Shown: positions 1 to 7,043, numbered from the stretch's first letter. The stretch is DNA of 15,126 nucleotides from Thermoplasmata archaeon (GCA_030637965.1 DAOWFO010000055.1:1-15126); one strand, 5' to 3'. The notes: a model not told the origin generated them from the letters alone. Made by a program: numbers and translations.

Positions 1-330
1 ATAATAGAATTGCCACTTGCACTAGGAATTATTGGTGGAGCTGGAAATATCCATCCAAAGGCAAAACTTTGTAAAAAGATATTAGGAATTAAAACTGCAC
101 AAGAACTTTCAGAGATAGCTGCAAGCCTTGGTCTCGCACAAAATTTTGCAGCAGTATTTGCACTATCGACTGTTGGTATACAAAAGGGACATATGTCTCT
201 GCATGCAAAAAATATTGCTATAATGGCTGGTGCCAAGGACAAAGAGATAGATAAAGTTGCAGAGCAAATGATAAATGAAGGAAAAATAAAACTTGATCGA
301 GCTAAAGAAATTCTTACAGATATTAAATAA
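1..330 (+). CDS. Hydroxymethylglutaryl-CoA reductase, class II, C-terminal part (5' end outside window)
   Basis: This is the last 109 residues of HMG-CoA reductase, which reduces HMG-CoA to mevalonate, the committed step to archaeal isoprenoid lipids. The frame is open from base 1, so the gene starts upstream and the TTG at 10 is only an internal leucine codon. The segment GIQKGHMSLHAKN carries the catalytic histidine of the flexible C-terminal domain (His codon 190-192). The pattern ALGIIGGAG, then GLAQNFAA, then GIQKGHMSLHA matches class II enzymes (Pseudomonas mevalonii type) better than the class I enzymes of most archaea. Class II enzymes are known from Archaeoglobales and Thermoplasmatales and are taken to be of bacterial origin. 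The catalytic Glu, Lys and Asp and the cofactor site lie upstream and cannot be checked. The identity is secure; the class call is fairly sure. Confidence 0.93.
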   Translation: MIELPLALGIIGGAGNIHPKAKLCKKILGIKTAQELSEIAASLGLAQNFAAVFALSTVGIQKGHMSLHAKNIAIMAGAKDKEIDKVAEQMINEGKIKLDRAKEILTDIK

Positions 331-347
331 TACGATAAAATTTTAAT

Positions 348-366
348 TAACATATTAAAAATGTTA
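348..366 (+). terminator. Weak stem-loop after HMG-CoA reductase
   Basis: TAACAT (348-353) pairs with ATGTTA (361-366) across a 7-nt loop, 18 nt after the stop. A pyrimidine-rich stretch (about 371-387) follows. The stem is only six pairs in AT-rich DNA, so it may be chance. It is offered as a possible transcript end for the upstream gene. Confidence 0.25.
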
Positions 367-466
367 TAATCTATTTCCCCCTCTTTCAAATCCTATTTAA
401 CCTAAAATCACATTATCATTATGATAGATTTCATTTGGGCTTAAGGAATATTTTATAACTTCAGTT

Positions 467-498
467 GATAAAGAAAAAAATAAGGATATAAACCTTAT
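467..498 (-). terminator. Stem-loop plus T-run ending the secreted-protein gene
   Basis: On the minus strand ATAAGG and CCTTAT (480-485 and 493-498) form a 6-bp stem with a 7-nt loop. It overlaps the TAA stop of the gene at 495-929. A run of seven T residues, then CTTT, follows directly on that strand (complement of 469-480). T-rich tracts are the usual archaeal termination signal; the stem may or may not matter. Confidence 0.5.
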
Positions 499-929
499 AT
501 TTCAAGCAAATATCTTAGAATTGGAAACCAATTTGAATGTTTTTCCAGAAAATCAATGAGTATTGATTCGAAGCTAAATTGTTTAGTTTTAGATTTAATT
601 GCAAACCATTCGCTTTCAGCACCATTATCATCTTGAACTATCACCGAAAACTCATGGCATCCAGCTGGAACTGGATATATCGAATGTTCTTCCCCTGAGT
701 CACGATATTGTGACCAAAAGTCTACACTTCCCGTATCACTATCCCAGTCAACACCAACTCTACATTGATCACCATCCTCATCAATAGGAGTACACCAAAC
801 TGTATTTGATGTTGCATCATAATGTGCCTCCTCAATAACTGGTGGGTTATTATTCATTGATGCAAATGATAAAGTAGTGGTCATAAACAGCATCAATACT
901 ATTCCTATTCCAAATATTTTCTTTTTCAT
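495..929 (-). CDS. Small secreted protein with one Ig/PKD-like domain and a conserved-looking C-terminal tail
   Basis: A 144-aa predicted exported protein of unknown function. Residues 1-24 form a clear Sec signal: MKKK, a hydrophobic core, and a likely cut after Ala23 in SFAS. The mature part (25-112) is acidic and looks like a single beta-sandwich of the PKD/Ig-like type found on archaeal surfaces: NNNPP start, VDWDSDTGS (60-68), and a last strand FSVIVQDDNGAESEW (94-108). Cys46, Cys56 and Cys91 could allow a disulfide. After a short linker, residues 121-143 hold FLEKHSNWFPILRYLL, an amphipathic tail. From memory this resembles tails on larger secreted proteins of uncultured Thermoplasmata, which would make it a candidate sorting or anchoring signal. 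No transmembrane anchor follows. The ATG has AGGGG 5-9 nt upstream, a TATA-like box at 991-1000 and a terminator at its end, so it is probably a single-gene unit. Gene and export are likely; fold is moderate; function is unknown. Confidence 0.75.
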   Translation of the reverse strand: MKKKIFGIGIVLMLFMTTTLSFASMNNNPPVIEEAHYDATSNTVWCTPIDEDGDQCRVGVDWDSDTGSVDFWSQYRDSGEEHSIYPVPAGCHEFSVIVQDDNGAESEWFAIKSKTKQFSFESILIDFLEKHSNWFPILRYLLEI

Positions 930-990
930 TTTTTCGCCCCTTTTTTCATTCTTATCAAAATACTGAATCTAATATATGATAACAATTATA

Positions 991-1004
991 ATAATATAAA
1001 CCTT
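991..1004 (-). promoter_or_regulatory. TATA-like promoter of the secreted-protein gene
   Basis: Read on the minus strand the site is AAGG then TTTATATTAT, with the purine-rich bases placed like a TFB recognition element. Its centre is about 67 nt before the ATG, so a start 25 nt downstream would give a leader of roughly 40 nt that contains the AGGGG ribosome-binding site. It is judged by pattern only. Confidence 0.4.
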
Positions 1005-1026
1005 CCTATTGTAAATGAAACAAATG

Positions 1027-1067
1027 TTGCAATATATCTATAGTGATCTCATTTTCAAATATTGCAA
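1027..1067. repeat. 9-bp perfect inverted repeat, 23-nt spacer
   Basis: TTGCAATAT at 1027-1035 is the exact reverse complement of ATATTGCAA at 1059-1067. It lies between the end of pyrI and the promoter of the secreted-protein gene, some 30-70 bp upstream of that TATA box. It could be a paired operator site. No T-run follows, so it is not an obvious terminator. Confidence 0.4.
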
Positions 1068-1088
1068 AACCATTTACTCCAAATATCA

Positions 1089-1127
1089 CCCTAAAAATTG
1101 AAACATGTTGTATTAAAATTCATGTTT
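1089..1127 (-). terminator. Stem-loop terminator of pyrBI
   Basis: On the minus strand, just past the pyrI stop, AAACATG (1121-1127 read in reverse) pairs with CATGTTT (1101-1107) across a 13-nt loop. The stem's closing T residues run into CAATTTTTAG, giving a T-rich exit. The position, one base after the stop codon, suits transcript release of the two-gene unit. Confidence 0.4.
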
Positions 1128-1128
1128 A

Positions 1129-1581
1129 TTAAATAATACGTTCAGCAATATCCTCCGGTTCTCTTTCACAATAATAGCATTTAATCCGAGGCGGATCCTT
1201 ACTTAATACAATAAACCTACTTTCTACTGGTTCATTATAATTTGATACGCAAGTAGGATTTGAACAATGGGTTATGCCAACAATTTCATCAGGAAGTTCG
1301 ACTTTATGTTTTTCAGAAACTTCATAATTTCTAATAATATTAATTGTTGCTTTTGGGGCAATTAATGCAATTTTATCAACCTCATAAGGATCAATCTCTC
1401 GATTTTCTACTTTTACAATATCCTTTTTTCCCAATCTACTCCTAACATTCATTGCAACACTAACAGTTGAAGAGTGGGTTTTTGGAATACCAAGAATACG
1501 TAAAACCTTAACAGCATTACCAGCTGCAATGTGATCGATTACGGTTCCACTTTTAATAAGTGGTATCTTTAATTCCTTCAT
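1129..1581 (-). CDS. pyrI: Aspartate carbamoyltransferase regulatory subunit PyrI
   Basis: A 150-aa regulatory chain that binds nucleotides (CTP/ATP in known enzymes) and joins PyrB catalytic trimers into the allosteric holoenzyme of pyrimidine synthesis. The N-terminal allosteric domain (about 1-95) has KSGTVIDHIAAGNAVKVL and the conserved GKKDIVKVENREI stretch. The C-terminal zinc domain has Cys106, Cys111, Cys135 and Cys138 in the CX4C...CX2C spacing of E. coli PyrI, so zinc binding and contact with PyrB should be intact. Length is usual for the family. Its ATG overlaps the pyrB stop as ATGA (1578-1581), so translation is probably coupled. The order pyrB-pyrI is the common one. Identity is secure. 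Confidence 0.97.
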   Translation of the reverse strand: MKELKIPLIKSGTVIDHIAAGNAVKVLRILGIPKTHSSTVSVAMNVRSRLGKKDIVKVENREIDPYEVDKIALIAPKATINIIRNYEVSEKHKVELPDEIVGITHCSNPTCVSNYNEPVESRFIVLSKDPPRIKCYYCEREPEDIAERII

Positions 1582-2507
1582 ATTTTCTCCCCTGTAACCA
1601 AAGAAAGTAAGGCCATTCTTACAGGTACTCCATTAAACGCCTGCTTAAAATATAACGCATGATGCGTTCTATCAACCTCTGGATCGATCTCAGTAACACG
1701 AGGTAATGGATGCATAACAATGAGTTTATCATTTGCATTTTTTAAAAGATGATTATCTATCTTGTATGTACCTACTACACGATTATACTCTTCGGCATCT
1801 GGGAATCGTTCTTTTTGAATCCGTGTTGCATATAAAACATCGGCATCCTTTATGGCTTTCTCAAGATTAGAGGTAGAGTGAGGTTCTGTCCCTAATTCTT
1901 TGCATTCATTAACTACCTCTTTAGGCATTTTTAAAGTCTCCGGAGAAACAAAGATTAACTCTGCTCCATACAATGAAAGAGCATAAGCAAGTGAGTGAAC
2001 AGTACGACCATATTTCAAATCGCCAAGAAGGATAACTTTTTGTTTTTCGATTTTCTTTTTTTCTGTAATAATTGTAAATAAATCCAGAAGACACTGAGTT
2101 GGATGTCTACCAGCACCGTCTCCGGCGTTTAAAATTGGTATATCAGCAAACTCAGCTGCCAATCTTGCTGCTCCTTCTTGGGGATGTCGAATTACTATTG
2201 CGTCACTATATGCATCTGCCATTCGTATTGTATCTGAAAGACTTTCTCCTTTTTTCTGTGATGTGGCAGTGGGATCTGCAAAACCGATAACTCTACCACC
2301 AAGTCTATTCATAGCACTTTCAAAACTAAGACGTGTTCGAGTGCTTGGCTCAAAGAAAAGCGAAGATAATACCTTTCCTTTCAATTTTTCTATATGCCCT
2401 TCACCTTTAGCATATGAAACCATCTTTTTAGAATAATTTAGAATATAATTTATTTCCTCTTTTGAAAAATCCTTTATAGAAATTATGTCTCTTCCCCTAA
2501 AGTTCAT
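1578..2507 (-). CDS. pyrB: Aspartate carbamoyltransferase catalytic subunit PyrB
   Basis: Catalyses carbamoyl phosphate + L-aspartate to N-carbamoyl-aspartate, the first committed step of UMP synthesis. With the ATG at 2507 it is 309 aa, normal for the family. Carbamoyl-phosphate site: FFEPSTRTR (STRTR at 55-59), the 80s-loop SQKKGES (about 83-89), HPTQ (135-138) and HPLPR (266-270). The aspartate-domain segment LYATRIQKERF is at 225-235. The frame stays open to a TTG at 2537, but that would add ten hydrophobic residues absent from the family and would place the start in the likely promoter, so MNFRGRD at 2507 is preferred. No Shine-Dalgarno site precedes it, which fits a leaderless or short-leader mRNA. 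It forms an operon with overlapping pyrI and diverges from the HhH gene upstream. Confidence 0.97.
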   Translation of the reverse strand: MNFRGRDIISIKDFSKEEINYILNYSKKMVSYAKGEGHIEKLKGKVLSSLFFEPSTRTRLSFESAMNRLGGRVIGFADPTATSQKKGESLSDTIRMADAYSDAIVIRHPQEGAARLAAEFADIPILNAGDGAGRHPTQCLLDLFTIITEKKKIEKQKVILLGDLKYGRTVHSLAYALSLYGAELIFVSPETLKMPKEVVNECKELGTEPHSTSNLEKAIKDADVLYATRIQKERFPDAEEYNRVVGTYKIDNHLLKNANDKLIVMHPLPRVTEIDPEVDRTHHALYFKQAFNGVPVRMALLSLVTGEKI

Positions 2508-2539
2508 TCGAATCAAAAATAAGAGATACAACAACAACT

Positions 2540-2551
2540 TAATAAAACTTT
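2540..2551 (-). promoter_or_regulatory. TATA-like box for pyrBI
   Basis: On the minus strand AGTTTTATTA is centred about 38 nt before the preferred pyrB ATG. A start 25 nt downstream would leave a leader of roughly a dozen bases, which agrees with the lack of a Shine-Dalgarno site. The surroundings are very AT-rich, so other boxes are possible. Confidence 0.3.
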
Positions 2552-2668
2552 TTAATCTGTAGAAAAATTGATATAACTATAAAAAATATATTAATATATT
2601 GGAAATCCCATACAATAATATTGCTTAAATATTTTATAAATAATGTAAATTATAAATGAATGCACAAA

Positions 2669-2678
2669 AATATATATG
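2669..2678 (+). promoter_or_regulatory. TATA-like box for the HhH-protein gene
   Basis: AATATATATG lies about 58 nt before the ATG at 2731. A start near 2698 would leave a leader of about 30 nt that carries the GGTAGGAT ribosome-binding site. Confidence 0.4.
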
Positions 2679-2730
2679 TGAAAAGAGTTTAACAAAAAAG
2701 TAGTAAAAAAGCTTGATGGTAGGATATATC

Positions 2731-3819
2731 ATGCAAAAAATCAAAAAATCCAGAAGGGAAACTATTGAAAAATTACGCATGATTTTAGATGACCCGGATA
2801 TACATGATCCATCAATTAAAGATGAAACGCATCTGAGTACATTAAAAAGAAGATTGGTTGAACCTCCCAAAGAAAGATTTGTTTATGAAAATAAAAGTTC
2901 CTCGGAGCAGGATGAATCTCTTAAAGCAAAAGTTACAATACATAGAAGAGAGGAAAGTAGTTTTACTACTGCGGAACAAAAACATTTTGATCATGACAAA
3001 CAGAAAGAAGAAGTACTAAAAGAAAATTTATTCGAAGATGAAGAGCTGTATGAAATCGAAAAAGTCGAAATTGACATACCTGAATTTGTTGAGGTTGAAC
3101 CAAAAGACATCGCAAAAACAGAAGATGAAATACCTACATGGGAAACAGTAACTGAACCAGAAGAAAAAGAATTCCATGATATGGATAATGAACTGCCTGA
3201 GTGGGAACCAGTTGAACCTGATAATGTTGAAATTGAAGATAAACAAGAAATTGAAAAAATTAAAACCGAAGATAAAATTCCAGAGTGGGAACCTTTATCG
3301 ATTGAAGAGAATGGTAAGAAACTGAAAATTACTGAAAAGCACAAAGATGTAAAAGAGACGCCTCAGAAACCGATGATAGAGCATAATAATAAAATAAATG
3401 TTTTTAAAGATATCAAAAACATAGATAATAAAACAGCCATTTTACTTTATGACAATGGTTTCACTTCCATAGATGATTTAAGAGTTGCAACTTTAAAAGA
3501 TTTAATCGGGATCAAGGGTATAAAAAGAAGACTGGCTAAAAAAATAAAAAAAGAAATTGGAGAAAAACTAACTGAGGTTTCCTACCCTAAAAAAGATGTT
3601 GTGAGCACTAAAGGAACTCCAAATATTGAAAAAGGATACAAATACGGAGAATATATATTATACAAAAAGGAAGTTAAACTAGGGTCTGGTAAAACACGAA
3701 CCATTCACTATTTTAGTAAATATAAACCAGATGGAGAAAAACAAGTACAGCTTCCTGATGGTTACGAAATTAGAGTAAATAAAAAAACAGGAGTTCCCTA
3801 CATTAGAAGAAAAAAATAA
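2731..3819 (+). CDS. HhH domain protein with four acidic PxWE-like motifs and a basic C-terminal module
   Basis: An unrecognised 362-aa protein, predicted to bind nucleic acid. Residues 1-75 are charged. Residues 80-215 are a highly acidic, probably disordered linker. It holds four spaced copies of a short motif of form (D/N)x(I/L)Px(W/F)xx(V/L): DIPEFVEVEP, DEIPTWETV, NELPEWEPV and DKIPEWEPL (about 114-192; bases 3070-3306). Residues 223-277 are a helix-hairpin-helix unit ending in LIGIKGIKRRLAKKI (two hairpin-type glycines), as in DNA-repair and recombination proteins. Residues 305-362 form a basic module: EYILYKKEVKLGSGKTRT, FSKYKPDG, then LPDGYEIRVNKKTGVPYI. From memory this resembles a short C-terminal module of other archaeal proteins. 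ATG 2731 is chosen because GGTAGGAT sits 6 nt upstream; TTG 2713 and ATG 2716 are in frame. The acidic motifs look like partner-binding peptides; partner and role are unknown. Confidence 0.8.
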   Translation: MQKIKKSRRETIEKLRMILDDPDIHDPSIKDETHLSTLKRRLVEPPKERFVYENKSSSEQDESLKAKVTIHRREESSFTTAEQKHFDHDKQKEEVLKENLFEDEELYEIEKVEIDIPEFVEVEPKDIAKTEDEIPTWETVTEPEEKEFHDMDNELPEWEPVEPDNVEIEDKQEIEKIKTEDKIPEWEPLSIEENGKKLKITEKHKDVKETPQKPMIEHNNKINVFKDIKNIDNKTAILLYDNGFTSIDDLRVATLKDLIGIKGIKRRLAKKIKKEIGEKLTEVSYPKKDVVSTKGTPNIEKGYKYGEYILYKKEVKLGSGKTRTIHYFSKYKPDGEKQVQLPDGYEIRVNKKTGVPYIRRKK

Positions 3820-3841
3820 ATTAGTTATCTCAGTCTCAAGA

Positions 3842-3851
3842 CTTATAAATC
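3842..3851 (+). promoter_or_regulatory. TATA-like box for rtcB
   Basis: CTTATAAATC is centred about 36 nt before the ATG at 3883, so transcription should begin near 3872 and leave a leader of about ten bases. This helps favour ATG 3883 over the in-frame GTG at 3874. Confidence 0.45.
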
Positions 3852-3882
3852 ATTTTAAACATTAGTAATTTGAGTGTTAAAA

Positions 3883-5352
3883 ATGTTCTGGAATGGCCCT
3901 TTAAATAAAATTGATGATTATAGATATGAAATTCCTTCTAATTATAGAGGGGAAAAAAATAATTTAAGAATGCAAACATCTGCCATTATCTATGCAGATC
4001 AAAAAATGATTTCTTCAATTAAGGCCGATAATGCTCCTGAACAAACCGCAAATATGACAACACTTCCAGGCATAGTTGGTAAAGCCATGGCTATGCCAGA
4101 CATCCATTGGGGTTACGGTTTTCCTATTGGCGGGGTAGCTGCAACTGATGTAGAAAAAGGTGTTATATCCCCAGGCGGAGTAGGTTTTGACATTAATTGC
4201 GGCGTAAGACTAATAAGAACCGATCTTAACATGGAAGATTTAGATAATAGAAAAATACATGATCTTGTCGATGAGATGTTTAAGAATGTACCATCTGGTC
4301 TTGGATCCAAAGCTAAAGTCCGTCTAAATATAAAGGAACTTGAGGATGTTTTAAAACTTGGTGCCCGTTGGGGTATTGAAAACAATTATGGGTGGGATGA
4401 GGATCTTGAATTTTTAGAAGAAAATGGATGCCTTGAATATGCTGAGTTACCAGTTATCTCCCAAAAGGCAAAGCAACGAGGTGCATCACAACTTGGCTCT
4501 CTTGGAGCCGGAAACCATTTTCTTGAAATTCAGCGAGTTGACGAAATCTTCAATCCAAATATTGCAAAAATATATGGTATAAAAAACAAAGGACAAATTG
4601 TAGTCATGATTCATACTGGGTCTCGAGGATTTGGACATCAAGTCTGTACAGATCATCTAAGAGTGTTAGAACAAGCCGTTAGAAAATACAATATCTGGCT
4701 TCCAGATAGACAATTAGCGTGTGCCCCTGTTAATTCCCCTGAGGGTAAAAATTACTTTAGTGCAATGGCAAGTGCAGCAAACTTTGCTTGGTGTAATCGA
4801 CAAATGATAGTCCATTGGATACGTGAATCATTTGAAAGAATTTTGAATACAAGTGCTGAGGATCTTGGGATGCATATTGTTTATGATGTCTGTCACAACA
4901 TTGCTAAACTTGAAGATCATGAAGTTGATGGTAAGAAAAGGAAGGTATATGTCCATAGGAAAGGTGCCACTCGTTCTTTTGGTCCAGGGCGAAAGGAAAT
5001 CCCATTAAAATATCGGGATGTTGGGCAACCAGTATTGATTCCAGGAGACATGGGAACTGAAAGCTATCTTTTACATGGAACAGATAAAGCTGAGGAAACA
5101 TTTGGTTCCACTTGTCATGGTGCAGGGCGTGTATTGTCAAGAACTCGTGCTCGAAAGAGATGGCGAGGTGAAGATATTGTAAGAACACTAAAAAATAAAG
5201 GCATTTATGTTCATCCAGCAAGTTATTCAGTAGTTGCTGAGGAGGCACCTGATTCATATAAAGATATCAGAAACGTGGTTAGTATTGCACATGGGGCAGG
5301 AATATCTCGAAAGGTTGTGAAATTCATTCCTCTTGGAGTTGTAAAAGGGTAA
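3883..5352 (+). CDS. rtcB: RNA-splicing ligase RtcB (tRNA-splicing ligase)
   Basis: GTP- and Mn-dependent ligase that joins 2',3'-cyclic phosphate (or 3'-phosphate) and 5'-OH RNA ends. In archaea it seals tRNA exons after endonuclease cutting. Length from the ATG is 489 aa, normal for the family. The metal ligands and catalytic residues of Pyrococcus RtcB are all present: DINCGVR (Asp103, Cys106), GAGNHFLEIQ (His212), HTGSRGFGHQ (His244), CHNIAK (His338), and the guanylylated His412 in GSTCHGAGR. Many archaeal RtcB genes carry an intein at the NCGVR cysteine; here that site is uninterrupted. The start is ATG 3883 with GAGTG a few bases upstream; GTG 3874 would add three residues. It stands apart from its neighbours (63 nt before, 64 nt after). 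No archease gene is in the window. Identity is secure. Confidence 0.97.
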   Translation: MFWNGPLNKIDDYRYEIPSNYRGEKNNLRMQTSAIIYADQKMISSIKADNAPEQTANMTTLPGIVGKAMAMPDIHWGYGFPIGGVAATDVEKGVISPGGVGFDINCGVRLIRTDLNMEDLDNRKIHDLVDEMFKNVPSGLGSKAKVRLNIKELEDVLKLGARWGIENNYGWDEDLEFLEENGCLEYAELPVISQKAKQRGASQLGSLGAGNHFLEIQRVDEIFNPNIAKIYGIKNKGQIVVMIHTGSRGFGHQVCTDHLRVLEQAVRKYNIWLPDRQLACAPVNSPEGKNYFSAMASAANFAWCNRQMIVHWIRESFERILNTSAEDLGMHIVYDVCHNIAKLEDHEVDGKKRKVYVHRKGATRSFGPGRKEIPLKYRDVGQPVLIPGDMGTESYLLHGTDKAEETFGSTCHGAGRVLSRTRARKRWRGEDIVRTLKNKGIYVHPASYSVVAEEAPDSYKDIRNVVSIAHGAGISRKVVKFIPLGVVKG

Positions 5353-5416
5353 AATTACTTACCAATTATTTTAAATGGTAGAATATGTATTATGTATAAA
5401 ATGATGGTGATGCAAA

Positions 5417-6181
5417 ATGCAAGATGATATTGTTGAAATTGTTAATTTTGAGGATATAGATCTTAAAGGCGCAACTGTTATTGCGGGGTTTCCTTCAATA
5501 GGATTAGTTAGTACTATTGCTGCTAATTATTTAATCGATGCTTTGAATCTTAGACAGATAGGTGCTTTAAATTCTTCACATTTTCCTGCCTTATCTGTTG
5601 TACATACTGGAGAACCTCTTTCCCCTGTTCGTATTTATGCAGGGGTTCAAAGTAGTGGAGAGAAAATTGCTGTTTTCGTTTCTGAATTTAAGCCAAAACC
5701 TCATCTTATAAATTCCATTTCAAATGCAATTATGAAATGGGTTACTGAAAATGAATGTAAAACACTTATTTCCCCTGAAGGAATGGTCGTTGAGGGAAAG
5801 GATGAAAAAAATGAAGGGGCAACTAGTGCATACGCCATTGGATCAACTAGTGATGTTAGAAATATCCTGGCAATGAAAAATATCGCGCAGTTTAAAAATG
5901 GTATAATTGCAGGTGTTTCTGGAGTTCTTCTTAATAAAGGTAAACAATCAGATTTTGGTGTTATTTCAATTCTAACCGAAGCACATCCGAATTATCCTGA
6001 TGCAAAAGCTGCAGCTGCTGCAATAAATATAATTGCCCTTATAACAGATCTTGAAATTAATGTAGTTCCTCTGTATGAAGAATCTGAACGGATTGAACGC
6101 CAACTACAGAAATTCCATAAGCAAGCAAAACCAATGGTATCCTCAACAGGTCAGGTTCCACAACCGAACATGTATGGATAA
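5417..6181 (+). CDS. PAC2-family protein (proteasome assembly chaperone-like)
   Basis: A 254-aa cytosolic protein of the PAC2 family. The N-terminal core has the diagnostic ATVIAGFPSIGLVSTIAANYLI (19-40), followed by SSHFPALSVV and the acidic-loop segment SPEGMVVEGKD. The second half has GIIAGVSGVLLNKG and the EAHPNYPDAKAAAAAI segment typical of archaeal members. Homologues include eukaryotic PAC2, a chaperone for the 20S proteasome alpha ring, and the archaeal PbaA/PbaB proteins. In archaea the exact role is unsettled, so function is only suggested. The last 35 residues are a helical, charged tail. GATGGTGATG (5403-5412), a very good Shine-Dalgarno match, lies just before the chosen ATG. No proteasome gene is in the window. 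Family is secure; role is tentative. Confidence 0.9.
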   Translation: MQDDIVEIVNFEDIDLKGATVIAGFPSIGLVSTIAANYLIDALNLRQIGALNSSHFPALSVVHTGEPLSPVRIYAGVQSSGEKIAVFVSEFKPKPHLINSISNAIMKWVTENECKTLISPEGMVVEGKDEKNEGATSAYAIGSTSDVRNILAMKNIAQFKNGIIAGVSGVLLNKGKQSDFGVISILTEAHPNYPDAKAAAAAINIIALITDLEINVVPLYEESERIERQLQKFHKQAKPMVSSTGQVPQPNMYG

Positions 6182-6184
6182 ATG

Positions 6185-6240
6185 TAGTTTATAGTAAACT
6201 ATCTAGACCTAGCAATAAACTGACTTTCTTTCTTTTTCAA
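6185..6240 (+). terminator. Short hairpin and pyrimidine tract after the PAC2 gene
   Basis: TAGTTTA (6185-6191) and TAAACTA (6195-6201) form a perfect 7-bp stem with a 3-nt loop, 3 nt past the stop. A T-rich tract (CTTTCTTTCTTTTTC, 6224-6238) follows some 20 nt later. The T tract is the more likely archaeal termination signal. Confidence 0.4.
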
Positions 6241-6257
6241 TTAATAAATTTAAAATA
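6241..6257 (+). promoter_or_regulatory. TATA-like box for the phosphopantoate ligase-aspS unit
   Basis: TTAATAAATTTAAAATA ends 24 nt before the ATG at 6281. A start 25 nt downstream of its 3' half would fall almost on the ATG. That and the missing Shine-Dalgarno site point to a leaderless mRNA. Confidence 0.4.
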
Positions 6258-6280
6258 CACGGTGCTATTGCTATTAAATT

Positions 6281-7030
6281 ATGGGGAAAATACCAGAAAG
6301 TCATCCACGATATTTTTCACTAAAAACGAGAGAGAGAATTTCAAAAGCTATGGAAAATGGTATCACTCATAAAACAGGCTTGATTGCACATGGTCGAGGA
6401 GAAGCTTTTGATTATTTAATTGGTGAAAAAACTTTAGTTTATGCAGATGATGCAGAGAGAGTTGCTGCTGCTTCTTTACTTATTGCAAAAAATCCTGTAC
6501 TCTCTATTAATGGTAATGTTGCTGCTCTAAATCTTAAAGAATGTATAAGTCTCTCAGAATTCATTCCGACAAAACTGGAAGTTAATCTTTTTCATAGAAC
6601 AAAAGAACGCATAGAAAAAATCATAAATGAATTAAAAAAAAACGGAGCAAAAGAGATCTATGGAAAAAAAGCCGATGCAAATATTCCCAATCTAAATCAC
6701 GATAGAGGGAGATGTGATATTGATGGGATTTATTCAGCAGATGTTGTACTTGTACCACTTGAAGATGGGGATAGATGCCAAGCCTTAAGGAATATGGGTA
6801 AAACAGTTATTGCCATTGATCTAAATCCACTTTCTAGGACTGCTAGAACTGCAAATATAACTATCGTTGATAATGTTATTAGGGCAATACCAAATATAGA
6901 AAAATGGGCAAGGAAGCTAAAAAAATTGGATGAAATAAATCTTGAGGAAATGGTAGAATCTTGGAATAATATAGATATGTTACAGAATACATTATCATTT
7001 GTTTCAAAAAGACTAAATTCAATGTTTTAA
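6281..7030 (+). CDS. 4-phosphopantoate--beta-alanine ligase (archaeal phosphopantothenate synthetase)
   Basis: Joins 4-phosphopantoate and beta-alanine with ATP to give 4'-phosphopantothenate. This is the archaeal route to coenzyme A and replaces bacterial pantothenate synthetase plus pantothenate kinase. The 249-aa length is normal. Family signatures are HPRYFSLKTRERI (8-20), TGLIAHGRGEAFDYLIGE (32-49), the SINGNVAALN loop (75-84), NHDRGRCDIDGIYSADVVLVP (from 139), LEDGDRCQALR (160-170) and DLNPLSRTARTA (180-191). The start has no ribosome-binding site but follows a TATA-like box at the right distance for a leaderless message. aspS begins 13 nt after the stop, so the two are probably co-transcribed. 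Its pathway partner, pantoate kinase, is not in the window. Identity is strong. Confidence 0.95.
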   Translation: MGKIPESHPRYFSLKTRERISKAMENGITHKTGLIAHGRGEAFDYLIGEKTLVYADDAERVAAASLLIAKNPVLSINGNVAALNLKECISLSEFIPTKLEVNLFHRTKERIEKIINELKKNGAKEIYGKKADANIPNLNHDRGRCDIDGIYSADVVLVPLEDGDRCQALRNMGKTVIAIDLNPLSRTARTANITIVDNVIRAIPNIEKWARKLKKLDEINLEEMVESWNNIDMLQNTLSFVSKRLNSMF

Positions 7031-7043
7031 TTACAGATAGAAT

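Noticed and set aside
599..787. His-rich plus-strand open frame
   Set aside because: Antisense to the secreted-protein gene, which has a signal peptide, a ribosome-binding site and a terminator; the plus frame has none of these.
2508..2537. Ten extra N-terminal residues of PyrB from a TTG
   Set aside because: A hydrophobic extension not found in the family, overlapping the likely transcription start; the ATG at 2507 gives a normal N-terminus.
2538..2730. Gene in the gap between pyrB and the HhH gene
   Set aside because: The only open frame is an AT-rich minus-strand one that runs into the HhH gene; the gap is better read as two divergent promoters.
2991..3344. Long Ser-rich open frame on the minus strand
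   Set aside because: It is the antisense shadow of the Glu/Asp/Lys-rich linker of the HhH gene; composition follows from GAA/GAT codons read backwards, and it has no start signal.
4195..4212. Intein insertion in rtcB
   Set aside because: The known insertion site at the NCGVR cysteine was checked; the coding sequence runs through it without interruption.
4113..5257. Minus-strand open frames inside rtcB
   Set aside because: rtcB is fully conserved with all catalytic residues through this stretch, so the antisense frames are chance.
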